This document shows, piece by piece, positions 26,292 through 35,590 of a stretch of DNA of 39,842 bases. The DNA is from an uncultured Thermomicrobiales bacterium (lineage in GTDB: Bacteria > Chloroflexota > Chloroflexia > Thermomicrobiales > UBA6265), in the NCBI GenBank assembly GCA_902806405.1, contig CADCWL010000038.1, forward strand, positions 1 through 39,842, in the 5' to 3' direction. The translations under genes and the position numbers were made by a program. The notes under the pieces were generated by a model. That model was not told the DNA's origin, searched no databases, and saw only the letters and a list, made by a program, of their open reading frames with translations. How positions within the stretch are numbered: the stretch's first letter is position 1; every line of letters starts with the position of its first letter.

Positions 26292-26777
26292 TCAGCGCTC
26301 ACGCTCGTCGCGCACCGCGAGCAACCGCGCCACCATCGACTCCTCGTCGAGAAAGACGCCGAGGGAGCCCTGGAGACCGCCGACGACGAGGGGGTTGACG
26401 TAGCCGGCCTGATTCTCGGCACCGGTGCGCGCCGGATCGGGGGGGGTCCGGAGGCGGATGTCGGTGGCGAGGCCGATCACGCCGAAGTAGCGGCCACGGT
26501 CGACCCGCTTGGCGAGGCAGTCCATGTAGCCGGCCTCCCAGTTGGTGCCCGAGTCCTCGCTGACCTGGCAGACGAGCACGTTGCTCGCTTCTAGAGCGGC
26601 GAGGTCGACCTCGTAGATGAGGCGGGCCGTGATGTCGTTGCGGGTCTTGTCGTTGATCGGCTCGCTCTCGTTTGGGCAGTAGACCTCGAAGCCGTGCGCG
26701 CGTAGTCGCGCGGCGAGGGCGAGGTTGTAGCTCGCCTCGGCGGCGGTGAACATCGGGCCGGCAAGGTAGAGCTTCAT
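26292..26777 (-). CDS. Nucleoside 2-deoxyribosyltransferase
   Basis: The 161-residue protein has the family hallmarks: KLYLAGPMF at the N-terminus, D58 in the YEVDLAALEASNVLV segment, and the nucleophile E81 in DSGTNWEAGYM. The enzyme swaps bases between 2'-deoxynucleosides or hydrolyses them, as part of nucleotide salvage. Length matches the family. GGAG lies six bases before the ATG. The MFS carrier gene ends 29 bases upstream on the same strand, so the two may be co-transcribed, which would suit nucleoside uptake and salvage (inference). Confidence 0.92.
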   Translation of the reverse strand: MKLYLAGPMFTAAEASYNLALAARLRAHGFEVYCPNESEPINDKTRNDITARLIYEVDLAALEASNVLVCQVSEDSGTNWEAGYMDCLAKRVDRGRYFGVIGLATDIRLRTPPDPARTGAENQAGYVNPLVVGGLQGSLGVFLDEESMVARLLAVRDERER

Positions 26778-26806
26778 CGCGCGCTCCAGTATCGAGAGGT
26801 CCCCGG

Positions 26807-28171
26807 TCAGTCGTCGTTCGCGACGGCCGCCCCGGCGAGGCGTCCTTCCCCGGCGGCCGGCGCCGCCAGACCCGTCGTCGCCAGGGCCCGCTCCGCGGCG
26901 TGGGCGACCGCCGGTTCCGCCGGAGCTTCCGCGACGCGCTGGCGATCGACGTCGATCCGTTGCGTCAACCAGAGGGAGACGACGATGAAGACGGTGCCGA
27001 AGAGGAACGGAAACTGGTAGCCGAGCCGCGCCCAGAGGGCGGAGCCGACGATTGGGACGACGACGGCGGTGAGGTGCGCGAGGGAGACGCCGACGGCGAG
27101 ACTCGGCGCCAGGTCATCCCGCCGGCAGATCTTGCGGAGGTAGGTGGTGGTGCCGATCGAGAAGAGGAAGAGGAAGTTGTAGCCGAGGTAGGTAGCGTAG
27201 AGGAACCAGATGTTGCGGGAGAGGGCGAAGCCGAGGAAGACGAGGAGGTGGAGCCCGTAGCCGACGGTCAGCATCCGCTTTTCGCCGTGGCGGTCAACGA
27301 GCCGTCCGATCCAGCCGCCGGAACGCCAGTTGATCACAGCCGAAACGATCAGCAGGATGAGGAGGGCGCGGGCATTGACGCCGAACTCCTCGACGAGGAC
27401 GAAGGGGGCGAAGGCAAAGTAGATCTGCTGGCGGCTGCCATCGAGGAACGTCAGCCAATAGTAGAGGCGGTACTCCTTCCGCCAGGTGATGCGCGGCGCG
27501 GCGCGGGCGGCGGCACGGGCACCGTCGGCGTCCGGAAAGCGGGCGATGGCGACGGCGCCGACCAGGGCCGCCGCGCCGACCAGGAGCCAGGCGCCGCGCA
27601 GCCACGGCCCCTGGTGTTGGCGGAGATCGCCGAAGGCCCACTCAACGCCGAGCAGCATCGCGAGGACGGCGACGAGGCCGACCAGGGTGCCGGCGAAGCC
27701 GATCGCGCGGAAGCGGCCGAGGACGCTCCCCTCCTCGCCCCGTCTGGCGAGCGAGAGGCCTAGGGCGTCCTGAAGCTGGAGCCAGGAATGGTAGCCAACG
27801 CTGGCGATCAGGGTCGGCACGATCAGGGCCGCGAACGATCCGGCAGTGGCGAAGGCGGCGAAGCCGATCCCCATCGCGACGAGGGAGATCGCGGCGGCGC
27901 GGGCGAGGCCGAGCCTGAGCAGGACCGCGGCGACGAAGATCAGGAGGAAGCCGGGCAGCTCCCGGATGGCGATCAGGTAGCCGTTCTCGGCGCCGCCCAT
28001 CCCGAGCTCGTCGCGGAAGAAGTTCGGCGCGATCGCCTGGAAGACGTTCAGCGCCAGGGTGACGGCGAAGGCGGTCACCGCGAGGCGTGCGAAACCGCTC
28101 TTCAGCGCTGCTGGGTCGAGGGACGGACCCGTCTCCGCCGAGCTTGCGTCCGCCGTCGCCGTCGCTGCCAC
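26807..28171 (-). CDS. MFS transporter
   Basis: The 454-residue protein has about 12 predicted membrane segments in two blocks, separated by a basic cytoplasmic loop near residues 205-230. The MFS motif between segments 8 and 9 is visible as GRLVDRHGEKRML. The GTG at 28171, with GGAG seven bases upstream, is preferred; a longer frame would add 52 Arg-rich residues with no membrane character. The substrate is not evident. The downstream deoxyribosyltransferase gene hints at nucleosides, but the sequence does not show the nucleoside-symporter pattern. Confidence 0.88.
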   Translation of the reverse strand: MAATATADASSAETGPSLDPAALKSGFARLAVTAFAVTLALNVFQAIAPNFFRDELGMGGAENGYLIAIRELPGFLLIFVAAVLLRLGLARAAAISLVAMGIGFAAFATAGSFAALIVPTLIASVGYHSWLQLQDALGLSLARRGEEGSVLGRFRAIGFAGTLVGLVAVLAMLLGVEWAFGDLRQHQGPWLRGAWLLVGAAALVGAVAIARFPDADGARAAARAAPRITWRKEYRLYYWLTFLDGSRQQIYFAFAPFVLVEEFGVNARALLILLIVSAVINWRSGGWIGRLVDRHGEKRMLTVGYGLHLLVFLGFALSRNIWFLYATYLGYNFLFLFSIGTTTYLRKICRRDDLAPSLAVGVSLAHLTAVVVPIVGSALWARLGYQFPFLFGTVFIVVSLWLTQRIDVDRQRVAEAPAEPAVAHAAERALATTGLAAPAAGEGRLAGAAVANDD

Positions 28172-28602
28172 CGTCCCTCTCCGGCTTGCGTCCGGACGAG
28201 ACCCCCGCTCCGGCCGTCCGTGTCTGGTTAGTCTAGCCCAGGAGCATCCACGCCGCCCGGAGGAGAGCGGCCCGCAGGGACCGCGTCGCCACTGGCTCAC
28301 CGTGATCGTGAGCAGGGGCGGACGCAAGGGCCCGTTCCTCGGGGGGTCAAGGCCCCTTCTGAAAGCGGTTCCCGTTGCCGGTCGGTCTCCACCGAACGTA
28401 CCTGGTCAGCGGTCCGATGTGGCGTTCGCAGCCCGCATCGGAGCCGGTCGGGAGGGGCACGGTCCGCCCGCACCGGCCGGGACGGGTGTGACGTTCCAGA
28501 GGTCGCCGCCCGGGGTTCGGCGAGGCAGCGTCGAAAGGTGACGGGTCGACCGCACAGCCGGTCGACCCGTCACCTCGGCATCAGGCTAGATCGACGAGAG
28601 GG
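28172..28602. other. Intergenic region of 431 bases
   Basis: This region lies between the MFS gene start and the sugar-binding-protein stop, both on the minus strand. It contains the operon terminator at 28537-28574, a smaller inverted repeat at 28295-28313 (GCTCAC/GTGAGC), and a possible -10 for the MFS gene (TAGACT, minus, 28230-28235). Short ORFs here lack ribosome-binding sites. I see no RNA gene. Confidence 0.55.
28537..28574 (-). terminator. Terminator of the ribose-type ABC operon
   Basis: A perfect 15-bp stem (GGTGACGGGTCGACC and complement) with an 8-base loop starts 28 bases past the binding-protein stop. On the minus strand it is followed by TTTCG. It is the strongest structure in this gap. 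Confidence 0.78.
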
Positions 28603-29664
28603 CTACGCAGCCGGCGTCGCGCCCGGAGCCGGCGACCCCGTCGGCGCGATGCCGGCCTCGGCCGCGCGCTCGGCTTGACCCAGGTTCTCGGCGGTGAGCA
28701 AGATCGGCTCGAGGAAGGTGTCGTGCGTAGCAGGCTGCTCCTGGTTCCGGAGGAAGGCGACGAGGATGTCCAGCGCCGTGCGGGCCTGCTGGCCAGGGAA
28801 CTGCTCGATCGTCGCCGCCATCGCGCCGCTCTGGATGGCCTGCAGGGCCTCGGGCAGAGAGTCGAAGCCGATGATCGGAAACTCAAGCCCTTCCTGCTCG
28901 GCGACCCGGACGACGCCGAACGCCATATCGTCGTTGGCGCAGACGACGGCTGCCGGCGGCTCGTTCGCCGCCAGCAGCCCCTCCATCACGGTGACGGCAC
29001 GGTCGCGGGCGAACTCCGCGGTCTGACTCTGCGTGACCCGCACCGCGTCCTGCCGGCCGAGGACGTTTTCGAGACCGGTGTGGCGGTCAATAGCCGGCGT
29101 CGCGCCCGGCTGACCCTGGAGCTCGAAGACGTCGCCGCCCTCGGGCAGGATCTCGATGAGATACTCGGCCTGGATTTCGCCGCCCCGGACGTTGTCCGCG
29201 CCGACATGGGCCAGCGTCGCGGCGTCGCCGACGTTGCGGTCGACCGTCACCACCGGCACGCCCGCATCGATCACGGCCTGGATGCTCGGGGCCAGCGCGT
29301 TGCCGTCGTTCGGGCTGATGACCACGCCGTCGACGCCCTGGGCAACGACCGCCTCGAGGTCGGCGGATTGCTTCGTCGAACTCGGGGCGCCGTTCTGCTG
29401 GCCGTCAAGAGGGACGAATTCGATCCCGCCCAGCGTGGCGGCGTGCTGCTCGGCCAGGTTCATCATGTGGACGAAGAACGGGAAGTTCAGTCCGGGTACG
29501 GAGAACGCGATCCGGAGCGGCCGGTCGGCCTGAGCGGCGACGCCACCGACCCAGGGGAAGGCGGCGCCGGCGGCGGCGAGTGTCGCGGCCGAGAGAACGA
29601 GACCGCGGCGGGTGAGCCGCGTCGCGGCAACGGCGAACTGATCCGGCGTGGACCGCTGGGACAT
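28603..29664 (-). CDS. Ribose/sugar ABC transporter substrate-binding protein (RbsB-like)
   Basis: The 353-residue protein belongs to the sugar-binding/LacI-fold group: the mature part begins LRIAFSVPGLNFPFFVHMMNLAEQHA, with VDGVVISPNDGNALAPSIQAVIDAGVPVVTVDRN and CANDDMAFGVVRVAEQEG. The N-terminus has LTRRGLVLSAATLAAAG, a twin-arginine-type signal with cleavage probably after the VAAQA region and no lipobox. It ends in a Pro/Ala/Gly/Thr tail. The ATG at 29664 has AGGAG seven bases upstream. It is the third gene of the operon, after the ATPase and permease. The exact sugar (ribose, xylose, inositol or other) cannot be told. Confidence 0.92.
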   Translation of the reverse strand: MSQRSTPDQFAVAATRLTRRGLVLSAATLAAAGAAFPWVGGVAAQADRPLRIAFSVPGLNFPFFVHMMNLAEQHAATLGGIEFVPLDGQQNGAPSSTKQSADLEAVVAQGVDGVVISPNDGNALAPSIQAVIDAGVPVVTVDRNVGDAATLAHVGADNVRGGEIQAEYLIEILPEGGDVFELQGQPGATPAIDRHTGLENVLGRQDAVRVTQSQTAEFARDRAVTVMEGLLAANEPPAAVVCANDDMAFGVVRVAEQEGLEFPIIGFDSLPEALQAIQSGAMAATIEQFPGQQARTALDILVAFLRNQEQPATHDTFLEPILLTAENLGQAERAAEAGIAPTGSPAPGATPAA

Positions 29665-29801
29665 CACTCTGCTCCTCTCGATGGGTGACCTGGCCCGGCC
29701 GCCACCGGCCGAGACGACTTCTGGGTGCGCGTACCGGACCATCTGTCGATTGTTCCTCCTACCTCGCTCCCGACTCGGTCCGGTGGTCGAGCAGCGGAGC
29801 G

Positions 29802-30866
29802 TTAGCGGCGCCGCTGCTTGGCGAGCTGATCGACGAAGACGCTGAGGACGATGATGCCGCCGACGACGATCGGCTGGTAATTGGGCGAGACCCCGAGGAT
29901 CACCAAGCCGTTATCCAGGACGCCGATCAGCATCGCCCCAATAAAGGTGCCGATCACGCCGCCGGCGCCGCCGAAGAGGGACGTGCCACCGATGACGACG
30001 GCCGCAATCGCCCGCAGCTCGTAGTTCTGCCCCGCGACCTGCTCGGCCGAGTTGAGGCGCGAGGTGAGGAGAAAGCCGCCGAGGCCGGCGCAGAACCCGC
30101 TGATGGCGTAGACGCTGACCGTGAGGGCGGTCGTGCTGAGTCCGGAGAGGCGGGCCGCCTCCGCGTTACCGCCGAGGGCGTAGATCCAACGGCCGTACTG
30201 GGTGTACTTCAAGACAACGTGGCCGATGACAACGAACGCCAGAAAGAAGAGGACGGGGACCGGAATCCGACCGACGAACCCTTGACCCCAGAATTGGAAG
30301 TCGTCGGAGAAGGAGCTGATCGGTTGTCCGCCGGACCAGACGAGGGTGGCGCCGCGCCAGGCGCCGAGCCCGCCGAGGGTGACGATGAAGGCGGGAATGC
30401 CAAGTTTGCCGATCAGGAGGCCATGGAACAGGCCGATCAGGAGGCCGACGCCGATCGCGGCGAGGGCCGCGTAGAGGACCTGCACGCCGCCCGAGTCCTC
30501 CGCGCCGCCTTGGAGCAGGCTGCGTGATCCCTTCGCCGCCGAGGCGCAGACGATGCCCGAGAAGGCCAGCAAGGAGCCGACGGAAAGGTCGATCCCCGCG
30601 GTCAGGATGACAAAGGTCATGCCGACCGCCAGGATGCCGATGAAGGAGATCTGCCGCATGACGTTGAAGAGGTTTCGCTCGGTGCGGAAGCCGGGCTCTA
30701 GGACCGAGAGGAGGACGACGAGCACGAGCAGAAAGATCAGGGGGGCGAATCGGGCTAGCATCGCGACCGGATCGAGGCGGCGGCCCGCTGCCTCAGCCGT
30801 CGGGCTGGCCGGACCGGCGGGGGCGATCCGCGCGGGGGCGGTCGAAGGGCTCGATTGAGTACTCAT
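29802..30866 (-). CDS. Ribose-type ABC transporter permease (RbsC family)
   Basis: The 354-residue protein has a Pro/Ala-rich cytoplasmic N-terminus, about 9-10 membrane segments and the RbsC signatures FVILTAGIDLSVGSLLAFSG, IPAFIVTLGGLGAWRGATLVWSGG-type segments, YALGGNAEAARLSG and VIGGTSLFGGAGGVIGTFIGA. It starts 19 bases after the ATPase stop and is followed 137 bases later by the binding-protein gene. An Arg-rich in-frame extension to 30962 overlaps the ATPase gene and is not supported. Confidence 0.94.
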   Translation of the reverse strand: MSTQSSPSTAPARIAPAGPASPTAEAAGRRLDPVAMLARFAPLIFLLVLVVLLSVLEPGFRTERNLFNVMRQISFIGILAVGMTFVILTAGIDLSVGSLLAFSGIVCASAAKGSRSLLQGGAEDSGGVQVLYAALAAIGVGLLIGLFHGLLIGKLGIPAFIVTLGGLGAWRGATLVWSGGQPISSFSDDFQFWGQGFVGRIPVPVLFFLAFVVIGHVVLKYTQYGRWIYALGGNAEAARLSGLSTTALTVSVYAISGFCAGLGGFLLTSRLNSAEQVAGQNYELRAIAAVVIGGTSLFGGAGGVIGTFIGAMLIGVLDNGLVILGVSPNYQPIVVGGIIVLSVFVDQLAKQRRR

Positions 30867-30885
30867 CGGATCGCTTGCCCCTCCC

Positions 30886-32448
30886 CTACGCCGCGCTGAG
30901 ACCGCCGGCGACGCCGGTCGCCAGCGCCATGATCGACTCCTGTGTCGCGTCGCCGCGCGCAAGCTCGCCCGCGATCCGACCCTGGCGCATCACCAGCACC
31001 CGGTCGCTCATGCCCAGAATCTCGGGCAGCTCCGAGGAGATCATCAGGACCGCGACCCCCTGCCGCGCAAGGTCGCTCATCAGGTGATGAACCTCCGCCT
31101 TGGCGCCGACGTCGATGCCACGGGTTGGCTCGTCCATGATCAGGACCTTTGGTCGCAGCGAGAGCCACTTCGCGATCACGACCTTCTGCTGGTTACCGCC
31201 GGAGAGGTTGACGACCTTCTGGTCGAGGCTCGGCGTTCGGATGCTGAGCGCATCGACGAAGTGTCGCGCCCGTGCCCGCTCGGCGCCACGGCGGACGACG
31301 CCGAAGCGGGCCAGACTTCCCAGACCAGCAAGGCTGATGTTCTCCCGGATTGCCAGCCCGAGGATCAGGGCCTGGGCCTTCCGGTCCTCGGGGACGAGGC
31401 CGATGCCGAGCCGGATCGCGTCGCGCGGCGCCCGGATGGAGACGGCCCGGCCGTCGACCAGGACCTCGCCGTGGTCAAAGGGATCGGCACCGAAGACAGC
31501 GCGGACGAGCTCGGTCCGGCCGGAGCCGACAAGACCCGCGAGACCGACGATCTCGCCGGGTCGCACGGAGAGGCTGACATCGTGGAGCACGATCGCGGCG
31601 GCATCGCGGACGGTTCCGGTCCGTCCCAACCCCCGGACCTCCAGCGCCGGCCGGCCGGTCGCGGCGCTCGGAGCGGCCTCCTTCCGGAAGAAATCACCCA
31701 GGTTGCGACCCACCATCAACCGCACGATGCGCTCCGGGGTTGCCTCGGCGGTCGAGAGCTCCCCGGCGTTTTGCCCGTCGCGGAGGACGGTGACGCGGTC
31801 GCTGACGGCCAGGACCTCGTCGAGGCGGTGGGTGATGAAGATGACGCCGAGACCGCGCTCCTTCAGGCCGCGCACGATGCGGAGGAGGGCCGCGACCTCG
31901 GTCTCGGTCAGGGCGGAGGTCGGCTCGTCCATGATCACGAGCCGGGCGTTGAGCGAGAGCGCCTTGGCGATCTCGACCATCTGCTGCTCCGCAACGCTGA
32001 GATCGCGGACGATCGCGTCGGGATGCAGGGCGACGCCCAATTGGTCGAGGAGCTCCCGGGTCTGGCGGCGCATCGCCCGCCGCCGCACGAGCCCGGCGGC
32101 GTTCGGCTCCCGACCGACGAAAACGTTCTCCGATACCGACAGGTTCGGCATCAGGTTGAACTCTTGGTAGATGATCGCGATCCCGGCGTCCTGGGCCTGA
32201 CGGGGACTGCCGAGGGAGAGCGGCCGGCCGTTCAAAGAGAGTTGGCCCTCGTCTGGGGCGTAGACCCCCGAGAGGATTTTCATCAAGGTGCTCTTGCCGG
32301 CACCATTCTCCCCGACGAGGGCGAGGCATTCACCGCCATCGACCTGGAGGCTGACCCCCTGCAGGGCCTGGACGCCGGGGAAACCTTTGCTGACCCCGTC
32401 GACGCGCAGCAGCGGCGCCGAGGGCGCGGCGTGGCGCCCGTAGACCAT
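30886..32448 (-). CDS. Ribose-type ABC transporter ATPase, double domain (RbsA/MglA family)
   Basis: The 520-residue protein contains two ATPase domains, as usual for CUT2 importers. The first has Walker A GENGAGKS, signature LSVAEQQ, Walker B LVIMDEPTSAL and THR in place of THD. The second has the degenerate P-loop GLVGSGRTE and the signature LSGGNQQKVVIAKWL, the asymmetric arrangement known for this family. GAGG lies seven bases before the ATG. It is the first gene of the three-gene importer operon; the 104-base gap upstream must carry the promoter, and no regulator gene adjoins. Confidence 0.95.
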   Translation of the reverse strand: MVYGRHAAPSAPLLRVDGVSKGFPGVQALQGVSLQVDGGECLALVGENGAGKSTLMKILSGVYAPDEGQLSLNGRPLSLGSPRQAQDAGIAIIYQEFNLMPNLSVSENVFVGREPNAAGLVRRRAMRRQTRELLDQLGVALHPDAIVRDLSVAEQQMVEIAKALSLNARLVIMDEPTSALTETEVAALLRIVRGLKERGLGVIFITHRLDEVLAVSDRVTVLRDGQNAGELSTAEATPERIVRLMVGRNLGDFFRKEAAPSAATGRPALEVRGLGRTGTVRDAAAIVLHDVSLSVRPGEIVGLAGLVGSGRTELVRAVFGADPFDHGEVLVDGRAVSIRAPRDAIRLGIGLVPEDRKAQALILGLAIRENISLAGLGSLARFGVVRRGAERARARHFVDALSIRTPSLDQKVVNLSGGNQQKVVIAKWLSLRPKVLIMDEPTRGIDVGAKAEVHHLMSDLARQGVAVLMISSELPEILGMSDRVLVMRQGRIAGELARGDATQESIMALATGVAGGLSAA

Positions 32449-32552
32449 CGGTCGTCCTCTCTATCGACGAGGTACTCCGCAAGGGGCGCAGTATCGCACC
32501 GACGGGCGCCGTGCGCGGGACGATCCGAGGCCGGGGGTGCCGGTCGGCGTCG

Positions 32553-33848
32553 CTACACCGTATGGGACGGGGAGGCCCGATTGGTGATCAGGCGTGCGCC
32601 ACGCTGATGGGTGAGGTAGGACCAGACCCAGTGGATGGTGACCACGAGGCGGCTGCGGTAGCCGATCAAGTTGAGGACGTGGACGATGGCCCAGGCGAGC
32701 CAGGCGATCGATCCCGATAGACGGAGCCCCTTGATGTCGGCGACGGCCGAACCGCGGGCGATGATCGCCATGTTGCCGCGGTCGCGGTAGTGGAAGGGAA
32801 GGGTCGCCTCCCCGGTGACCGACTTCAGGATGTTGGCCGCTGCCCACTGCCCCTCTTGCATCGCGGCCGGCGCCGTTCCGGGCACCGGCTTCTCCCTGCT
32901 ATCGGTGAGGGACACGAGGTCGCCGACGACGAACGCCTCGGGGTGGCCGGGGATGGAGAGGTCCTTCTCAACAAGGACGCGCCCCGCCCGATCGATCGGC
33001 GCGCCGAGCGAGCGGGTTAGCGGTGACGCCTTGACGCCGGCCGCCCAGAGGATCGCGCCGGCCGGGATCTCTTCCGCGCCGAGGCAGACGACGTTCGGCT
33101 TGATCTCGGTTACCGGCTTACCGAACCGGACCTCGACCCCCAGCCTCTCGAGTGCCGCCGTTGCCTTCTTGCTCAGTTTCTCCGGGAAGGTGAGCAGGAG
33201 CCGGTCGGCCGCTTCGAGCAGGATGACGCGGGCTTTGGTCGGATTGATCCGGTCGAAGTCCTCGGCGAGCGCGAAGCGGGAAATCTCGGCGATGGCGCCG
33301 GCGAGCTCGACGCCGGTCGGCCCGCCACCGACGACGACGAAGGTCATCAGCGCCTTGCGGCGGACCGGGTCCTTCTCCCGCTCGGCCTCCTCGAAAGCGA
33401 GCAAGACCCGCCGCCGGATCTCGATGGCGTCCTCGAGGCTCTTCAGGCCGGGGGCGAACGGCTCCCACTCGTCGTGCCCGAAGTAGGCATGGCTGGTGCC
33501 GGCGGCGAGGACGAGGGCGTCGTAGCCGAGGCGCTCCCCGTCCAGGACAACCGCGCGGGCGTCGAGGTCGATCTCCCGAGCTTCGCCGAGAAGGACGGAG
33601 ACGTTCTTCTGGCCGCTGAGAATCGATCGGATCGGCTGAGCAATGTCGGAAGGCGACAGGACGGCGGTTGCAACCTGGTACAGGAGTGGTTGAAAAAGGT
33701 GGTGGTTGCGGCGATCGACGACCGTCACCCGGACCGGCGCGTCGGCGAGCGCCTTGGCCGCGTAGAGGCCACCAAACCCGGCGCCGACGATGACGACGTG
33801 CGGCACGGCGCCCGCCGCCGCCCCGGATTCCTGGTCCTCTGCGATCAC
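32553..33848 (-). CDS. ndh: Type II NADH:quinone oxidoreductase (NDH-2)
   Basis: The 431-residue flavoprotein oxidises NADH and reduces quinone at the inner membrane without pumping protons. Motifs: FAD-binding GAGFGGLYAAKAL (22-34), RRNHHLFQPLLYQVAT, the NADH-binding GGGPTGVELAGAIAEI, the second FAD motif FVVGDL, and APAAMQEGQWAA near the quinone site. The C-terminus has a Trp/Leu-rich amphipathic stretch (IAWLAWAIVHVLNLIGYRSR) for membrane attachment. GTG start with GAGGGG eight bases upstream; a longer Arg-rich extension to 33983 is not supported. Confidence 0.94.
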   Translation of the reverse strand: MIAEDQESGAAAGAVPHVVIVGAGFGGLYAAKALADAPVRVTVVDRRNHHLFQPLLYQVATAVLSPSDIAQPIRSILSGQKNVSVLLGEAREIDLDARAVVLDGERLGYDALVLAAGTSHAYFGHDEWEPFAPGLKSLEDAIEIRRRVLLAFEEAEREKDPVRRKALMTFVVVGGGPTGVELAGAIAEISRFALAEDFDRINPTKARVILLEAADRLLLTFPEKLSKKATAALERLGVEVRFGKPVTEIKPNVVCLGAEEIPAGAILWAAGVKASPLTRSLGAPIDRAGRVLVEKDLSIPGHPEAFVVGDLVSLTDSREKPVPGTAPAAMQEGQWAAANILKSVTGEATLPFHYRDRGNMAIIARGSAVADIKGLRLSGSIAWLAWAIVHVLNLIGYRSRLVVTIHWVWSYLTHQRGARLITNRASPSHTV

Positions 33849-34017
33849 GGAGGGTACCCCTCGTTCCCGTCGGCGGCGGTCCTCCCGCCCGTTCACGCCT
33901 AGCCTACGGAATCGGGCGCAACCGGCGCAAGGCCGCGCGATCGATCCGAGCGGAACGAGCCGGCGTCGGCGCGGCAGATTCACGCCCCGTGCTACGGCCG
34001 GCTCGCCCCGACGGCGT

Positions 34018-34037
34018 CCGACCGATCCTCCGGTCGG
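34018..34037 (-). terminator. Candidate terminator of purH
   Basis: CCGACCG and CGGTCGG with a 6-base loop lie 14 bases past the purH stop. The stem is short and lacks a U-tail; the position is the main support. Confidence 0.4.
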
Positions 34038-34051
34038 GTGCGGCGGCCCCG

Positions 34052-35590
34052 TCAGTGGCGGAAGTGGCGGATGCCGGTGAAGAGCATGGCGACGCCGGCG
34101 GCGTCGGCGGCGGCGATCACGTCCGGATCGCGGACGGACCCGCCGGGCTGGACGACGGCCGTGACGCCCGCGGCGACGGCCGCCTCGATCCCATCGGCGA
34201 AAGGAAAGAAGGCATCGCCGGCGAGCGCGGCGCCGGCGGCGCGCGGCCCGGCTTTGGCGGCGGCGATGCGAACGCTCTCCAGGCGGTTCGGCTGACCGCT
34301 GCCGACGCCGACCACGGCGCGCTCCCGGACGAGGACGATCGCGTTCGACTTCACGTGTCGGACGGCGTGCCAGGCGAAGCGAAGGTCCGCGAGCTCCGAC
34401 GCCGAGGGGGAGCGCCGGGAGACGACGGTCCAGACCGCGGGGTCGTCTTCGCCCGAGTCGGCATCCTGGACGAGGAGCCCGCCGGCGATCGGGTGGAGGT
34501 CGAAGGAGGAGGCGGCGCCACCGTTCGCGCCCGCCGGCATCTCCAGGAGGCGGAGCTGCCGTTTCGCGCCCAGAATCGAGAGCGCCTCGGGCGAGAACCC
34601 CGGGGCGATCACGACTTCGAGAAAGACCTCGGCCGCGGCACGGGCGGTGTCGGCGTCAACCGGTCGATTGAGGGCGACGATACCGCCAAAGGCCGAGACG
34701 GGGTCGCCCGCGAGGGCGGCGGCGAAGGCGTCCGCGGAGGCTGCTCGGCTCGCCAGGCCGCACGGAATGGCGTGCTTGACGATCGCCGCGGACGGCTCGT
34801 CCAGAACGGCTAGGGCACCCCACGCGGCATCGGCGTCGAGCAGGTTGTTGAAGGAGAGTTCCTTGCCGCCGAGTTGGCGCGCGTCGAGGACGCCGCGGGC
34901 CGGCGGTCCCGGCTCCGCCCGGCGGTAGGCAGCGGCGCGTTGGTGCGGGTTCTCGCCGTAGCGTAGGTCCCTCACCTTCCGCCCGGCGACGGACCACTCG
35001 GCGGGGAAGGCGGGGTCGGCGTCGGCTCCGAGATAGGCGGCCACCAGCGCATCGTAGGCGGCAACATGGGCGAACGCCTTGGCCGCCAGCGCCCGGCGCC
35101 GAGCCGGGTCTGGACCGCCGGCCCGGAGGTCGGTCAGGGCGTCGTCGTAGTCGCTCGGGTCGGTGAGGACGACGACGCCGCGGAAGTTCTTGGCGGCGGC
35201 CCGAATCATGGCGGGCCCGCCGATGTCGATCTGCTCAACGGCGTCCGCCTCGGCGACGGCGGGATCGACGACGGTTGCCGCGAAGGGATACAGGTTGCCA
35301 GCGAGGACGTCGATCGGCGCGATGCCGTGGGCGGCGAGCGCCGAAAGGTGCGCCGGGTCGTCGCGGCGGGCGAGGAGGCCACCGTGGACGGCGGGGTGGA
35401 GCGTTTTGACCCGGCCGTCGAGGATCTCGGGGAACCCGGTGACGTCGGCGACGGCGGTGACGGGCAACCCGGCACCCGCGATTTCTTCAAGGGTGCCGCC
35501 CGTGGAGACGACCTCGGCGCCGAGACCGATCAGCCCACGCGCCAGATCGACGATGCCCGTCTTGTCGAAGGCGCTGAGCAAGGCCCGCAT
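34052..35590 (-). CDS. purH: Bifunctional AICAR formyltransferase / IMP cyclohydrolase
   Basis: The 512-residue protein catalyses the last two steps of IMP synthesis. The N-terminal MGS-like cyclohydrolase domain (about 1-190) shows SAFDKTGIVDLARGL, STGGTLEEI, GRVKTLHPAVHGGLL and QIDIGGPAMIRAAAKN. The transformylase domain (about 195-512) shows RYGENPHQRAA, KELSFNN, the catalytic Lys-His in KHAIPCG, SAFGGIVALN and the terminal GSVRDPDVIAAAD..FTGIRHFRH. One deviation: I275 replaces the asparagine usual in bacterial KHxNPCG; human ATIC also departs from Asn there, so activity is probably intact. Monocistronic, with a weak ribosome-binding site and a candidate -10 at 35662-35667. Confidence 0.96.
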   Translation of the reverse strand: MRALLSAFDKTGIVDLARGLIGLGAEVVSTGGTLEEIAGAGLPVTAVADVTGFPEILDGRVKTLHPAVHGGLLARRDDPAHLSALAAHGIAPIDVLAGNLYPFAATVVDPAVAEADAVEQIDIGGPAMIRAAAKNFRGVVVLTDPSDYDDALTDLRAGGPDPARRRALAAKAFAHVAAYDALVAAYLGADADPAFPAEWSVAGRKVRDLRYGENPHQRAAAYRRAEPGPPARGVLDARQLGGKELSFNNLLDADAAWGALAVLDEPSAAIVKHAIPCGLASRAASADAFAAALAGDPVSAFGGIVALNRPVDADTARAAAEVFLEVVIAPGFSPEALSILGAKRQLRLLEMPAGANGGAASSFDLHPIAGGLLVQDADSGEDDPAVWTVVSRRSPSASELADLRFAWHAVRHVKSNAIVLVRERAVVGVGSGQPNRLESVRIAAAKAGPRAAGAALAGDAFFPFADGIEAAVAAGVTAVVQPGGSVRDPDVIAAADAAGVAMLFTGIRHFRH

